A DNA stretch of 64,000 nucleotides. It comes from Pleurodeles waltl. Taxonomy: Eukaryota; Chordata; Amphibia; Caudata; Salamandridae. The DNA lies in NCBI RefSeq assembly GCF_031143425.1, contig NC_090445.1, positions 1,578,494,049 to 1,578,558,048 of the forward strand. The letters run 5' to 3'. This document shows, one piece after another, positions 44,923-56,559 of the stretch; the stretch's first letter is position 1; the number at the start of each line of letters is the position of its first letter. The notes below the pieces were generated by a model, which saw nothing but the letters and a program-made list of their open reading frames with translations, was not told the origin of the DNA and ran no database searches. Position numbers and translations under genes: made by a program.

Positions 44923-47900
44923 CTATCCTGACGTACTTCCCTGTTTGAGGCGACAGAACAAGGACCCAGGCCCACAACAGCAGGGGCATGCTCCAGTTCT
45001 TCGCCTTCCTGACTCCCATTGGATCCCTCTGTCCATACTCTCAGGGCCCACTAAGCCCATCCATGGGGAACCTTTCTCCTTTCCTGCGGATCCCATCTGT
45101 GTAGCACCTAACCTTACTTTGCTCACAGATGTATCCCAGGAGCAGGATAGTACCACCATGACCAACATAGTGGTGTTGCCCACTCTACCCCTGGGGTGTG
45201 ACACTTGTCCCCTCCCCAGGGATAACTCTGTCCACCCGGACAGCAAGCCACCGTGATTACTGACAGCTGCCAGGGATGAGAGCCAGGCCCCAGGCCTCTC
45301 AAAGCTCTCCAACCACTGTGGCTGTGGAGAGTGGGGGGCGGTAGCCCCAGGTGCTGGGCACCCTTTAACCACTCTCCCTTCCACCAGGTCAGGGATGACA
45401 GCCTGAACCTGGTCCTCCCCTCTGGGGCTTTGTACCCTCCCTCCTGGAGCGGTACCCCCAGGGTCCAACATGGTCAGGGTGCTTACAGAAGTCACCCTGT
45501 ACCATTCCTCCACCAGTGCAGGGCTGTTAACCTGCCACTGGCCCTCCAACCTGGGGCCTGTACCTTCAGGTTGGACTAGGGCCCGGGGTGAGGCTTCCCT
45601 CCCCCTGCCCTCCCTTCTGGGGTCCAGCACCCTCCAACTAGGAGTGGCCTCCTCAGAAGACAACATGGTAGGGGCACTGTTATCAGTAGCCCCTCCCTCC
45701 AGGTCCGGGGGGACACCCTGAACCTGGTCTTCCGGCCCAGGGTCTGTACCCTCAGACTGGATCACTGCCTGGCAAACCAGGACTTCCTGGGAGGCACACC
45801 TACCCCCCACCAGGTCAGAGTTTAACCTCTGCACCTGCCCATTCAACTCAGAGTCACCACCCTGAAGTTGAACAATTGCCTGGCACGCCAGGACTTCCTG
45901 GAGGGCACCCTGACCCTCCACCAGGTCAGAGTTTAACCTCTGCACCTGACCATTCAACTCAGAGTCACCACCCTGAAGTTGAACAATTGCCTGGCACACC
46001 AGGACTTCCTGGAGGGCACACTGACCCTCCACCAGGTCAGAGTTTAACCTCTGCACCTGACCATTCAACTCAGAGTCACCACCCTGAAGTTGAGCAATTG
46101 CCTGGCGCACCAGGACTTTCTGGGAGGCACACCTACCTCCCACCAGGTCAGAGTTTAACCTCTGAGCCTGGATCCCCAACCCAGGGTCACCACCCTGAGG
46201 TTGGGCAATTGCCTGGCACGCCAGGACTTTCTGGGGGGCACACCTACCCCCCACCAGGTCAGAGTTTAACCTCTGAACCTGGTCATCCAACCCAGAATCA
46301 ACACCCTGAGGTTGGACAATTGCCTGGCACAGCAGGGCTTCTTGGGAGGCACACCTACCTCCCACCAGGTCAGAGTTTAACCTCTGAACCTGGGTATCCA
46401 ACCCAGAGTCACCGCCCTGAGGTTGAACAATTGCCTGGCACGCCAGGACTTTCTGGGGGGCACACCTACCCCCCACCAGGTCAGAGTTTAACCTCTGAAC
46501 CCGGTTATCCAACCCAGAGTCAGCACTCTGAGGTTGAACAATTGCCTGGCACGCCAGGACTTTCTGGAGGGCACCCTGACCCTCCACCAGGTCAGAGTTT
46601 AACCTCTGAACTGGGCCATTCAACTCAGAGTCACCACCCTGAAGTTGAACAATCGCCTGGCATGCCAGGACTTCCTGGAGGGCACACTGACCCTCCACCA
46701 GGTCAGAGTTTAACCTCTGAACCTGGTTCTCCAACCTAGGGTCACCATCCTGAGGTTGGACAACTGCCTGGTACACCAGGGCTTTCTGGGGGGCACACCT
46801 ACCCCCCACCAGGTCAGAGGTTAACCTCTGAACCGGGATATCCAACCCAGAGTCAACACCCTGAGGTTGGACAATTGCCTGGCACAGCAGGACTTCTTGG
46901 GAGGCACACCTACCTCCCACCCGGTCAGAGTTTGACCTCTTCACCTGGTAAGCCAACCCAGAGTCACCACCCTGAGGTTGAACCATTGCCTGGCATTCCA
47001 GGACTTTCTGGGGGGCACATCTACCCCCCACCAGGTCAAAGTTTAACCTCTGAACCCGGTTATCCAACCCAGAGTCACCACCCTGAGGTTGAATCTTTGC
47101 CTGGCATGCCAGGACTTCCTGGGGGGCACTCTCACCCCCCCCAAGGGACACGCCGTCCCCAAGGGCCACACAAGAGTCTGGTTGGCGCAGGTCTCCCGAC
47201 CTCTGCCCATCCGGCAGAGTCTGGGTTTCCCCCAAACCAGAAACGGTTTCACCTGGGTCATTCCTGGGGGGCTCTGCTCTCAGAGCTGACCCCTGACTTT
47301 TAAGATCCTCCACTGGGGTCGGCCACCCCCTCTCAACCCTATGTCTGGACTTCTGCACCCCCTCACTAGGAGTGGTACTGCCAGACACCAGAACTGTTGG
47401 GATGCTGTCTACAGTCATCCCCCCAAGTTCTTCTGACACTGCGGGGCTTCCCTCAAAAGGTAGCCCTACGGTACAGGTTAGGCTCTGAGACCTACCTGGG
47501 ACACTACAATCCTCTCCCACCTCACTTGGTCGGGAACCACCTAGACCACTCCCTTCAGGAGCACCCCCAAATGCCTCTTCAGACTCTCTGGTACTCACCC
47601 AAAAGTCTGCCTCCACTGTAAGTTCCCTGGGGTCAGAGAACTCACACTCCACCTGGTGTTGGCGTAGCTCTGGAAAATAAGGACCAGACATATGCTCTCC
47701 AGCAATTACATCACTCTGCCCTTCACATGTATTAACCTCAGTACCCTTCACCCAACCACCCAGTAACTCAACCTTGGAAAAGCACTCTACTTCACCCTCC
47801 TGAGACTGGTGAGACAGTATCTGTCTGTCCCTGACACTCAACCCAAACTCTTCTGGGATGTCTCTACACTCTATATCCAGGACGTCCACCAGGGGGGAAC

Positions 47901-48546
47901 CCTTTTCTCTGTCACTCTCTGCTAGAGTCAGTAAAGTGTCCCTCCCCCCAGTAGGAATATGACTCCCTGTGCCAGTTCCCCAATCCTTCTCAGGGACCCT
48001 GTGCATAACGGGAACTACCTCATACCCTTGAACCGCCTGGGGTGTGTCAACTCTCTTCTTCAAGTTGGGTACCACATCTCTGGGCTTGTGCCCTTCTTCA
48101 GCAGTACTAGATGCAAGATTTTTGCTGCCACCATCTGAACTGGACTCAGCCCTTCCGGCCTCCAGTTTCAGCTCTTTACAGCTCAGCTCTTGAGCTGCAA
48201 TCTTTTCTTCTTCCAGGGCTAAGAGACTTGCTGCCTCAGCCCTTTCAATAAACTCATCTAGCTCTTCCATCCACCGTGCTTGAGCCATGAGCCATTCTTT
48301 TTTCACTGGGTCTCTTTCCTCATCTGAGTCGTCCTCCTCCTCCTCTGAGGGGTACTTAGTCATTTGGTTTCTTGCTGCCTCTCTCTCTGCCCATCTGTCT
48401 TCCTCCCAGACTATGTAGGCATGTAGCATCTCTGCTTTAGTAGATCTCTTTGCTACAGGAAGGCCACATTCTCTGCAAAGCTTCCTTAGGTCAGCCTTAG
48501 TGAGGTTGTCAGTAGGCAAAAAGAATAAGTAGGTAAGCGATCCCAT
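44923..48546 (-). CDS. 1207-residue Gag-like protein with thirteen 37-residue repeats
   Basis: It is the only ORF of the element, intact, starting about 200 bp after the 5' LTR and stopping about 40 bp before the 3' LTR. Residues about 15-50 (TKADLRKLCRECGLPVAKR then STKAEMLHAYI) resemble a SAP-type helix pair. An acidic run (EEEEDDSDEE) follows near 70, then a Glu/Lys-rich helical part. Residues about 470-945 are thirteen tandem 37-residue repeats with a VQRLNSDLVGGRCAPQK core. The C-terminus has a Cys cluster (CPCCCG) before LKQG. No protease, RT or integrase motif is present. I infer a Gag or Gag-derived structural protein from its position. The function of the repeats is unknown. Confidence 0.7.
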   Translation of the reverse strand: MGSLTYLFFLPTDNLTKADLRKLCRECGLPVAKRSTKAEMLHAYIVWEEDRWAEREAARNQMTKYPSEEEEDDSDEERDPVKKEWLMAQARWMEELDEFIERAEAASLLALEEEKIAAQELSCKELKLEAGRAESSSDGGSKNLASSTAEEGHKPRDVVPNLKKRVDTPQAVQGYEVVPVMHRVPEKDWGTGTGSHIPTGGRDTLLTLAESDREKGSPLVDVLDIECRDIPEEFGLSVRDRQILSHQSQEGEVECFSKVELLGGWVKGTEVNTCEGQSDVIAGEHMSGPYFPELRQHQVECEFSDPRELTVEADFWVSTRESEEAFGGAPEGSGLGGSRPSEVGEDCSVPGRSQSLTCTVGLPFEGSPAVSEELGGMTVDSIPTVLVSGSTTPSEGVQKSRHRVERGWPTPVEDLKSQGSALRAEPPRNDPGETVSGLGETQTLPDGQRSGDLRQPDSCVALGDGVSLGGGESAPQEVLACQAKIQPQGGDSGLDNRVQRLNFDLVGGRCAPQKVLECQAMVQPQGGDSGLAYQVKRSNSDRVGGRCASQEVLLCQAIVQPQGVDSGLDIPVQRLTSDLVGGRCAPQKALVYQAVVQPQDGDPRLENQVQRLNSDLVEGQCALQEVLACQAIVQLQGGDSELNGPVQRLNSDLVEGQGALQKVLACQAIVQPQSADSGLDNRVQRLNSDLVGGRCAPQKVLACQAIVQPQGGDSGLDTQVQRLNSDLVGGRCASQEALLCQAIVQPQGVDSGLDDQVQRLNSDLVGGRCAPQKVLACQAIAQPQGGDPGLGIQAQRLNSDLVGGRCASQKVLVRQAIAQLQGGDSELNGQVQRLNSDLVEGQCALQEVLVCQAIVQLQGGDSELNGQVQRLNSDLVEGQGALQEVLACQAIVQLQGGDSELNGQVQRLNSDLVGGRCASQEVLVCQAVIQSEGTDPGPEDQVQGVPPDLEGGATDNSAPTMLSSEEATPSWRVLDPRREGRGREASPRALVQPEGTGPRLEGQWQVNSPALVEEWYRVTSVSTLTMLDPGGTAPGGRVQSPRGEDQVQAVIPDLVEGRVVKGCPAPGATAPHSPQPQWLESFERPGAWLSSLAAVSNHGGLLSGWTELSLGRGQVSHPRGRVGNTTMLVMVVLSCSWDTSVSKVRLGATQMGSAGKEKGSPWMGLVGPESMDRGIQWESGRRRTGACPCCCGPGSLFCRLKQGSTSG
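45720..47130 (-). repeat. 111-bp coding tandem repeat, thirteen units
   Basis: The marker ATTGCCTGGCA (and close variants) recurs at exact 111-base steps from about 45760 to 47092. There are no indels, so register is kept at 37 codons. Units are very similar, suggesting recent expansion under coding constraint. Confidence 0.9.
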
Positions 48547-48726
48547 TCTGATAGGATCTTACCAGCAAAAACCAAAATCCAAAGTCCAAAATATCAATAG
48601 TATATCCAGGAGGACATCAGAGACCAAAAGTCAAAAAAGAGATAAAAAATCAAGTTGACCTTCAACTGTGGGTAGGTAGTGAAATACTTAGCTACTGTAT
48701 GTCACTGCACAAACACAAGTCCTATC

Positions 48727-48744
48727 CTCACCGCTGATCACCAA
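48727..48744 (-). other. Putative primer binding site of the young element
   Basis: Directly after the minus-strand 5' LTR the sequence reads TTGGTGATCAGCGGTG. A TGG at a tRNA-primer position is expected. I could not match the rest to a particular tRNA. Confidence 0.45.
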
Positions 48745-51004
48745 TGTTAGAAATGGGGTTTTTGGTTGGCAGTTAGGTTGCCCTCTGTCCAAGCAAGAAC
48801 CCTCACTCTAGTCAGGGTAAGTCACACACAATCCAAAATCAGCCTGTGCTCACCCTCCGGTAGCTTGGCACGAGCAGTCAGGCTTAACTTAGAAGGCAAT
48901 GTGTAAAGCATTTGTGCAATAAATCATACAACACCATAGTATAACACCACAAAAATACACCACACAGTGTTTAGAAAAATATAGAATATTTATCTGGGTA
49001 CTTGTAGGTCAAAACGATCAAAGTTGCAATACGAATTTGTAAAGATATCACTGAAAAGTGATATTAAGTGTCTTTAAGTCTTTTAAAAAGCAATAAAGTG
49101 TCTTTCAAGCACAGAGTACCTGGTTTCTGGTGGGAAATCTCCTCAGAGGGCCACAGGAGAAGAGATGCGTGGAAAAAGGGGTGTGTGCGTCGATTTCTCC
49201 TCAGCACACACAGACTTGCGTCGTCCTTTTCCACGCGGGGAAGTCGGGCGTCGTTTTCCGGCGCGCAGACAGTCTCTTTTTGTGGATCGCGGGGATTACC
49301 AGATGTCCCGGGTCTGTGCGTGGATTCTCCTGCTTATTTTCCGGCTGCGCGTCGTTCTGCGGGGCTGCGCGTCGAAGTTTCGATCTCACGGTAGGCGTCG
49401 CGTCGATTTCTCCTTGGAAGTCGGGCGGCGTTGTCCTTGCGAGGCCGTGCGTCGAAATTTTGGTCTCACGGCAGGCGTCGCGTCGATTTCTCCTTGGAAG
49501 TCGGGCGGCGTTGTCCTTGCGAGGCCGTGCGTCAAAGTTTCGCACTCACGGTAGGCGTCGCGTCGATTTCTCCTTGGAAGTCGGGCGGCTTTGTCCTTGC
49601 GAGGTTGTGCGTCGAAGTCTCGATCGTCCCGAGGGCGTCGCGTTGATCAGCGTCGGTGTGCGGCGTTTTTCTCGCCGCGAAACAAGCTGTGCGTCGAAAT
49701 TTTCGGCGCACGGAGCGTCCACGTGAAAGGAAGAAGTCTTTTTGGTCCTGAGACTTCAAGGAACAGGAGGCAAGCTCTATCCAAGCCCTTGGAGAGCACT
49801 TTCACAGCCAGACAAGAGTTCAGCAAGGCAGCAGGGCAACAGCAAGACAGCAGTCCTTTGGAGAAAGCAGACAGGTGAGTCCTTTGAGCAGCCAGGCAGT
49901 TCTTCTTGGCAGGATGTAGTTTCTGGTTCAGGTTTCTTCTCCAGCAAGTGTCTGATGAGGTAGGGCAGAGGCCCTGTTTTATACTAAGTTGTGCCTTTGA
50001 AGTGGGGGTGACTTCAAAGAGTCTCTAAGAAATGCACCAAGTTCCCTTTCAGCTCAATCCTGTCTGCCAGAGTCCCAGTAGGGGGTGTGGCAGTCCTTTG
50101 TGTGAGGGCAGGCCCTCCACCCTCCCAGCCCAGGAAGACCCATTCAAAATGCAGATGTATGCAAGTGAGGCTGAGTACCCTGTGTTTGGGGTGTGTTTGA
50201 GTGAATGCACAAGGAGCTGTCAACTAAACCTAGCCAGACGTGGATTGAAGGGCACAACAAGATTTTAGGGCAAAGAAATGCTCACTTTCTAAAAGTGGCA
50301 TTTCTAGAATAGTAATATTAAATCCGACTTCACCAGTCAGCAGGATTTTGTATTACCATTCTGGCCATACTAAATATGACCTCCCTGCTCCTTTCAGATC
50401 AGCAGCTGCCACTTCAACAGTGTAGGAGGGCAGCCCCAATGTTAGCCTATGAAGGGAGCAGGCCTCACAGTAGTGTAAAAACGAATTTAGGAGTTTTACA
50501 CTACCAGGACATATAACTGCACAGGTACATGTCCTGCCTTTTACCTACACAGCACCCTGCTCTAGGGGATACCTAGGGCACACATTAGGGATGACTTATA
50601 TGTAGAAAAAGGGGAGTTCTAGGCTTGGCAAGTACTTTTAAATGCCAAGTCGAAGTGGCAGTGAAACTGCACACACAGGCCTTGCAATGGCAGGCCTGAG
50701 ACAAGGTTAAGGGGCTACTGAGGTGGGTGGCACAACCAGTGCTGCAGGCCCACTAGTAGCATTTAATCTACATGCCCTAGGCACATGTAGTGCACTCTAA
50801 TAGGGACTTACAGGTAAATTAAATAGTCAATCATGGATAAACCAATCAATAGTACAATTTACACAGAGAGCATATGCACTTTAGCACTGGTTAGCAGTGG
50901 TAAAGTGCTCAGAGGTCAAAAGCCAACAACAACAGGTCAGAAAAAAATAGGAGGAAGGATGCAAAAAGTTTGGGGATGTCCCTGTCAAAAAGCCAGGTCC
51001 AACA
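48745..51004 (-). repeat. 5' LTR (minus orientation) of the young element
   Basis: It is the same length as the other LTR, at a constant offset of 6120 bases. The 80-bp CpG-rich repeat is at 49394-49633. In the minus orientation this copy would drive transcription of the ORF. Confidence 0.9.
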
Positions 51005-51119
51005 ACAATCTATGGCGAAGAACTCTGAAGGTACAAACTGAGGAAAAACGTGTATAGGGCAACATTCTTTCAGTATAAAAGCAACATTTTCCATAATGCT
51101 AAAAGTGCATTGAGGAACT

Positions 51120-52330
51120 TGGGCCCAGATTCACAAAGGTTTAGCATTACTTTTTTAACGCTACACTGACGCAAAACGTTTTGGGGATTCACAACCATAC
51201 GCAAATTGGTATTTGAGTTGGTTTGAATGGAAAAATAATGGAAAGAATCGCAAAACGCTGCTTTGCATTACTTTGTGACAAGGGGGTGTTACATGGGTGG
51301 TACATGGGCGTTCCGTGCTACAACTCATGCTTTTTGATGCTAAACCCTATTTTCTATCAACAGTAGACAGGATTTAACACCCAAAATTAACGCAGCTGAT
51401 AGGCAAGCGTTAAACAGAGACATTTTTTATTTCTCTGTGCTTTTCTGACTTGGCATGTGTGTTGCACTGCACAGCACACATACAAAATAGGAAAAGCGTT
51501 TTCACTTGTCTACGCATAGTATTTTGTACAAGACGGATACCTTCCTGTACAAAACCCATGCTAGACTCACACAGTCCCTTGTACTACTGCACAAAGGTGT
51601 GTGCATGGCGCACGGCAGCTGAAATCAGTGCCGGCGCTAGGGAGAAGGGACGAGAGTGCCAAACCTATGCGAATATGGGGCTCTCCTGCTCTCTCCTTGT
51701 CATGCAGAACAGCACAGCCCTTTTAGCTGCTGCCCTGCATTGCCACACACCTTTCAGAATGTGGGCCTAAGTTCCCTCTGCCCTGTCGGCATGCTCAATT
51801 TTTAGGGCTCGACTACAGACAGCGTTAACTGATCAAGTTTATTAATGCTTTGCGTTGGTTTTGCGTTACTCTTTAATGCAAACCTCTGTAGAAGTGTTAA
51901 GGTGGGACTTCCCATCCAATGCAGATCTGGATTTGCATTGGATAGTGTCCCAAAGAAATCCAATGCTGTGCAGTGCATTGTCTTGCACTACTTTGTGTGA
52001 AGGGGACATTCCTTGGGGCCTGCATAGACAATCCTTTGCAACCACCCATGGGTTTTGATGCAAATCGTTATCTACAAAGAATCATAGACAGGGAATTGCC
52101 CCGAAATCCCATACTCTCTCTCTCTCTCTCGGCAGGCGCAACAAAGAGAAATGTTTTCATTTCTCCTTGATTTTCCTACTTTGCATGTGCACATACAAAG
52201 TGTAAAAAAAGCCTTAAAGCATAGTTTTAGTACTATGCTGTAGTGAGTGGAGACACCCTCGCACTGTGGCGCAAGGGTTTCTGCATTGGCACATGTCTTC
52301 CAATAGTTCACCAGCAGATAGTAAATATGG
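51120..52330. repeat. Two diverged copies of a MITE-like repeat
   Basis: The first part (51120 to about 51810) opens GGGCCCAGATTCACAAAG, the style of a newt-type MITE end. Segments of it (GGGCGTTCC, GGTTTTGATGC-like, ACAGAGACATTTTTTATTTC) reappear in altered form in the second part (about 51816-52330), together with GTTAA/ACGCAAAAC motifs. A TC microsatellite lies at about 52113-52130. No right terminus was found and the calls are approximate. Confidence 0.4.
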
Positions 52331-53226
52331 CGCTGTCTGCTCTTTCCCTTTCACGCATCACGGTGCAGAAACTTTAGTTGCTGACTTTATTGTAAGCCTG
52401 GCACTTAGAGTGGGCTTTTGGTTGGTCCCTTGGTTGTAATCGGATGCCTTTGCTGTCTGTCTTAGGTGTCTGCTCTTGATTTGTTGGCTTTCCACCTTAT
52501 TCTTTAGTTTGTCCTACCCTGAGGCATTTCTGTCTGATTGTTATATGATTAAATAGGTTTTATTCTTTCACTGCTCACTTGGGGGGACTCTTTCTTTCTT
52601 TCTCTTTCATGCTGACGAGCATTGGAAAAGGCCAGTAGCTCGGCCCTTTACAGCCGAGACTTGTTGGTTTTGCCAATACTTGTTTGTATTGCTCATAGGT
52701 GAGCTGACTGGATCGTGGCCAAAAATGTTGGAGAAGACCGATGTATTGTTTAATGTAATTTATTATTTTGGTTACTGGCTAGCTTGGTTCTATTCTATAT
52801 CTGTGTGGCATGTGATAAAGGACATTGCCATATGTGTTGTTCCTCAGGAGTGTTCAAATGTCCATTGCTCAACTTCATATAGTTGTTATATTTTAATGCC
52901 TGTTATGTAGTTTAAGCACCTTTTCTGTGTGTATGTGGGTGTATTTAAATGTAATTTACCTTTTTGGGGATTGTTGATATAGATGAGAGGATGTAAATGT
53001 ATTCTTACAACTTGTTTATCTGTACCATTGAGGTGGTAATGGCTAAGTGCAAGATATAGCCAAGAGTTGTGTCAATGTGTGCTGATGGTTTGGAGCCCCG
53101 TTGCCCACATAATACTGTAATGTAATGTGAATTGTTGTTCTATGGTTAAACTGTATTTGGCTTGATATAAATGTGCAATTCTAGTGTCAAATGTTATGCT
53201 GACTATTTGGCTTGGAGCCATGTTGT

Positions 53227-53581
53227 CAGGGCTTAATTTGTAAAAGAAAATGAGTGCCAGGGCCCATTGAGATGAGGCCGCTGCAGCTTGCACCTGCTGT
53301 TCTGAAAATGACAGAAATGACAGTACAAACACAAGTACGAACCATCACACCCCTAAAAGTGTGGCAAAACACACTATTCCTGGCCCCCAAAGCTATAAGA
53401 ATGACTTGGGTGGCAGGTATAAGTCATTTTTAATGCATATTGAATTATAAACAACTGTTGTTGTCCTCCTCTCTAAATTAGACAAACAGTGCCACTATGT
53501 GGTAGACTGTCGTAAGTGCCAGTGTTGTCAATTAAGTGCTGGTGCCAAGCTCTGGAAATCACTGGCCCAAATTAAGCACTG
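53227..53581. mobile_element. 355-bp hAT-like MITE candidate
   Basis: The ends CAGGGCTTAATTTG and (complement of the right end) CAGTGCTTAATTTG form a 14-bp inverted repeat with one mismatch. CAGxGxTT termini suit hAT elements. The expected 8-bp duplication is not evident. Confidence 0.55.
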
Positions 53582-53703
53582 CGTATAGTTCATGTGATAG
53601 TTACTAGGGCTTGTGTCTAATGTGTGCTGTTTGAGAAGATTGACATGTGAGCAACATTTGATCTAAGATATGCCATTGAGGTGTTACACATTTAGAACAC
53701 TAG

Positions 53704-54349
53704 GGGCCTCATTTACGAGGCTCATAGCGTAGGATGGCACAGCGAATGCGTGGCTGGACCCCCCTGCACCACCTGAAAATGGGAGAAATGTGCAGTATCC
53801 ACAAGATAAGGCACATTTCTGTCCTCTCCACCTGCGCTAGTACACAAATTGCTGCCTAGTACCAATGCAGGCACTCTTGCACCATGGTGCACGGATGCCT
53901 GTGTTGCTGGGGATGATTGTTTATGTGCAGGATGGGACACCTTACTGCACAAAAACAATCACAAGAGGGTTTTCCTCTTTCTATGCGTGCTGCAGAATGC
54001 AACTCACATAGAAAGAGGAAAAAACGGGGAGAAATAAAGATATTTTTCCTTGTTGAATCATTCTCATGCCACCTCTGAGGTGGCTTAGCAATCTGATGCA
54101 TTCCCAAACTTGTAAATGTGGGAATGGTTCAGATTCCTTTGGGTTTGATGGGTGTTGCCTGGGAACACCCCTAGCAACTCCTACGTAACGCTCCTCTCAT
54201 GAAGTGTTATGCGTGAAAGGGGTCCATATTTACAAGACCATGCAGGCAAGGGGGTTTTATGTGGCTTTGTAATATGGTCTGGCACACTGGCAACAAAAAA
54301 TTATGCTCCAGTGGTGCAGTGTGCCGCTATGGCCTCGTAAATGAGGCCC
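53704..54349. mobile_element. 646-bp PIF/Harbinger-type MITE
   Basis: The termini GGGCCTCATTTACGAGGC are inverted repeats, near-perfect over about 25 bp, flanked by TAG on both sides (53701-53703, 54350-54352). A 3-bp duplication and GGGCC ends fit PIF/Harbinger. The interior has no coding capacity. Confidence 0.75.
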
Positions 54350-55369
54350 TAGGTGGTTTGGATCTGTGGTGAGCACATTCTAATTCCAGGAATGGCACTT
54401 AATGTGATCTTTTGATCTACGGTTAAATATGTGCTTAGCATGATATGAATGTGCTGTTGGAGTGACAGACATTATTCCAACTATAGGGCTTAGAGCCAAG
54501 TTGTACCCACCAAGGTACCAGAAGTTGTCTCTGATGTGGGCTTTTGGTGTAGGATAAGGGATGAATATAGCTTTATGTTCCTTTGGGGTGGCAAAGGAAT
54601 ATGCAACTAGATGGCTTGTTGTGCACATGATGGTGCCACGAGTTTTGCCCTTTGTGAAATGCTGCTACAGGGCTAAGTTTTCATATAGCTTGAACCAAAA
54701 GCGACATTCAGGCGGCAGACATTTATCCAATTACGAGACTTTTAGCTATGTGGTGTGAAAGTGCCATGAGTTGTGTTTAATATCCGAGGATACATTTATC
54801 TTGATGTGCTGTTGAGGTGGCAGATGTTTAGACAATTATATTACTTGGTGCCATGCTGTGAACATGAAAGAACTGGGTGCTTTGTCCAGCTAGTACCACT
54901 GGTGTGAAGCAAATGTTTTGCTGATTAGCACCAATTGCATTATATGATTGTATTGTACTGCTGAAGATAATCTCAAAGCTGAGACAATGCAAGGCTAGAG
55001 ATGCACAGATTTAAAACACAGTCAGTCTGTTGGGTTCATGACATTCATGGAAAGCATGAACTAGTATATAAATGAGACGCTCCTGATTTTGAGCAGTTGG
55101 TTGTTAAACTGTGAAGCAGAAAGGTAAAATTGCGGCCCGAAATTTACCGTATTTTCGCAACAGCCACAGTACGTGCTTGTAACAAAACACAGCTTATCTT
55201 AGGGCCTGTGCTGGGGAGTCTGAGAGACGCAGGTAGCATGTAACCTGCACAGTGTCCAGCAGCGCCATGCCAAGATACAGGACAGCTATTAACAGGAAGT
55301 GCAGGCTGCGCTCCCTTTGGTACCCTGCTTTCCAGGTCAGGGGTGAGATGGGGCAGCTGTGGGATGGGG

Positions 55370-55680
55370 CACTAGATACATGGAGAGAGGGGGCACTGGA
55401 AACCTGGGGACATGTAAGCAATGGAGTGACAGAAAGGGGGTGTGGGTAGATAATACATGATGGAGGGGCACAGGAGTGGCACAGGAGGCACTGTCTGCGG
55501 GGTAAAGGATGGCTTAAGGAAGCATGGGCCATGGGAGAAGGGGTCCGCAGAAAACACGGGCAGAGTGGGGCTAGATGCAATATAGGGTGGAGGAACATGG
55601 GACAGGCTGGGGGAAGAAGCAAGAGGAGACATGGGGAGGATGTCGCATGGGGTAGAGGGGGGGGGGGGGGTGGAGGGCAG
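55370..55680. repeat. G/A-rich low-complexity tract
   Basis: The + strand is rich in GGGG and GGAG blocks, ending in a 14-base G run near 55658. Open frames on either strand reflect this bias. No gene is seen between here and 56550 beyond similar purine-rich DNA at 56280-56470. Confidence 0.55.
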
Positions 55681-56559
55681 AGGATATGCCACTCCTGTTT
55701 TCTTGTTTTGTATAAACAAATGAAAATATCGTTTTTGCGGGGTTTTATAAAAATCACATGATTTTTTTTTTTTAAAGAGAGGATTTTGCTTTTTTTTTTT
55801 CCACAAAACGCAAAAGTGAGATATCCTAGGGGATCTCAGACGTAAATGATGTGACATAGGTTGCCCTTGATTTGGCTGAATTGCATTAAATGTTAGGAAA
55901 ACTGGCATGGGTCATCAGCGTCCTGAGCGTGGGAGCCTGAGTCCCTTGGCCTTTGGAAGTGCGACTGCTATGTAGTTCTTCACATGCGCATTTGATATAC
56001 AACAGCAAGCATCCAAAGATGCTCGTGGCACAAAGTGCACAAAGGACTGGTGCAAACAGCTGCACAGATGAACTGTGGGTATTGGTCCAAGGTTCTTCCA
56101 GGACCTAACAATGTAGACAGGAAAGGACACAAGTTGAGAAAGGGTGTGCTCTATACTTGGATCCTGAGCAAGGAAGTCACCATCGGCCTGCCAAGCAGTG
56201 CTAGTGTCTAAGTGGTCCCAATGCATAGACAGGAATCAAGTCTTAATGAGCTGTGAGAGTGCAGGAGAATAAGGAGCATCAGGGAGGGACACCATCAACA
56301 AACAAAAAGGAGAGAGAGGGTGTGGACTTGAGGAGGATTGAAAGAGGTAAGGGCAGTGAGAGTGAAAGAGGTGGCAGAGGCCAAAGTGAGACAGGTAAGA
56401 AGAAGTAATGGAGGGGCACGAGGGTGGAGAGAGAAGCGGAGGGTATGGAAAGGAAACACAAGGGAATTAGAGGGTTGTCTAACAGAATATCGGGGACGAA
56501 AATGTTAAGAAACACAAATATTGTGTCAAAAAAATAATCTACCATAATATTGATTTCTT

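Larger units (their letters stand above)
42625..51004 (-). mobile_element. Young pol-less LTR retrotransposon (8.38 kb)
   Basis: Two 2260-bp LTRs flank 3860 bp of internal DNA. The insertion is bounded by perfect ACAAT duplications (42620-42624, 51005-51009). The LTRs differ at nine substitutions by eye and no indels (0.4%), so insertion was recent. The element is on the minus strand: LTRs read TGTTGGA...TCTAACA, with a purine run before the 3' LTR. The interior has a single long ORF without protease, RT, RNase H or integrase, so the element depends on others for replication. The relation to gypsy elements is inferred from LTR length, the 5-bp duplication and the PPT. Confidence 0.9.
52680..54900. 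repeat. Very degenerate long-period tandem repeat
   Basis: Blocks resembling TTGAGGTGGCAGATGTTTAG, CTTGGTGCCATGTTGTG and GATATAAATGTGC recur at about 130-170-base spacing (for example near 53025, 53170, 53680, 54430, 54700, 54810). Two MITEs interrupt the array. No coding is seen. Confidence 0.4.

Noticed and set aside
45876..46739. Collagen-like 287-codon frame (GLPGGH, PPGQSLTS repeats) on the + strand
   Set aside because: It is the antisense of the 111-bp repeat array of the 1207-codon ORF. Its length follows from the repeat being a multiple of three.
42625..51004. Segmental duplication of a host region
   Set aside because: The two 2260-bp repeats have TG...CA ends, 5-bp target duplications, a purine tract and a PBS-like site, so they are LTRs.
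55194..55908. Pro/Ser-rich minus-strand frames of 187 and 178 codons
   Set aside because: They overlap each other in a G/A-rich low-complexity tract and have no domain.
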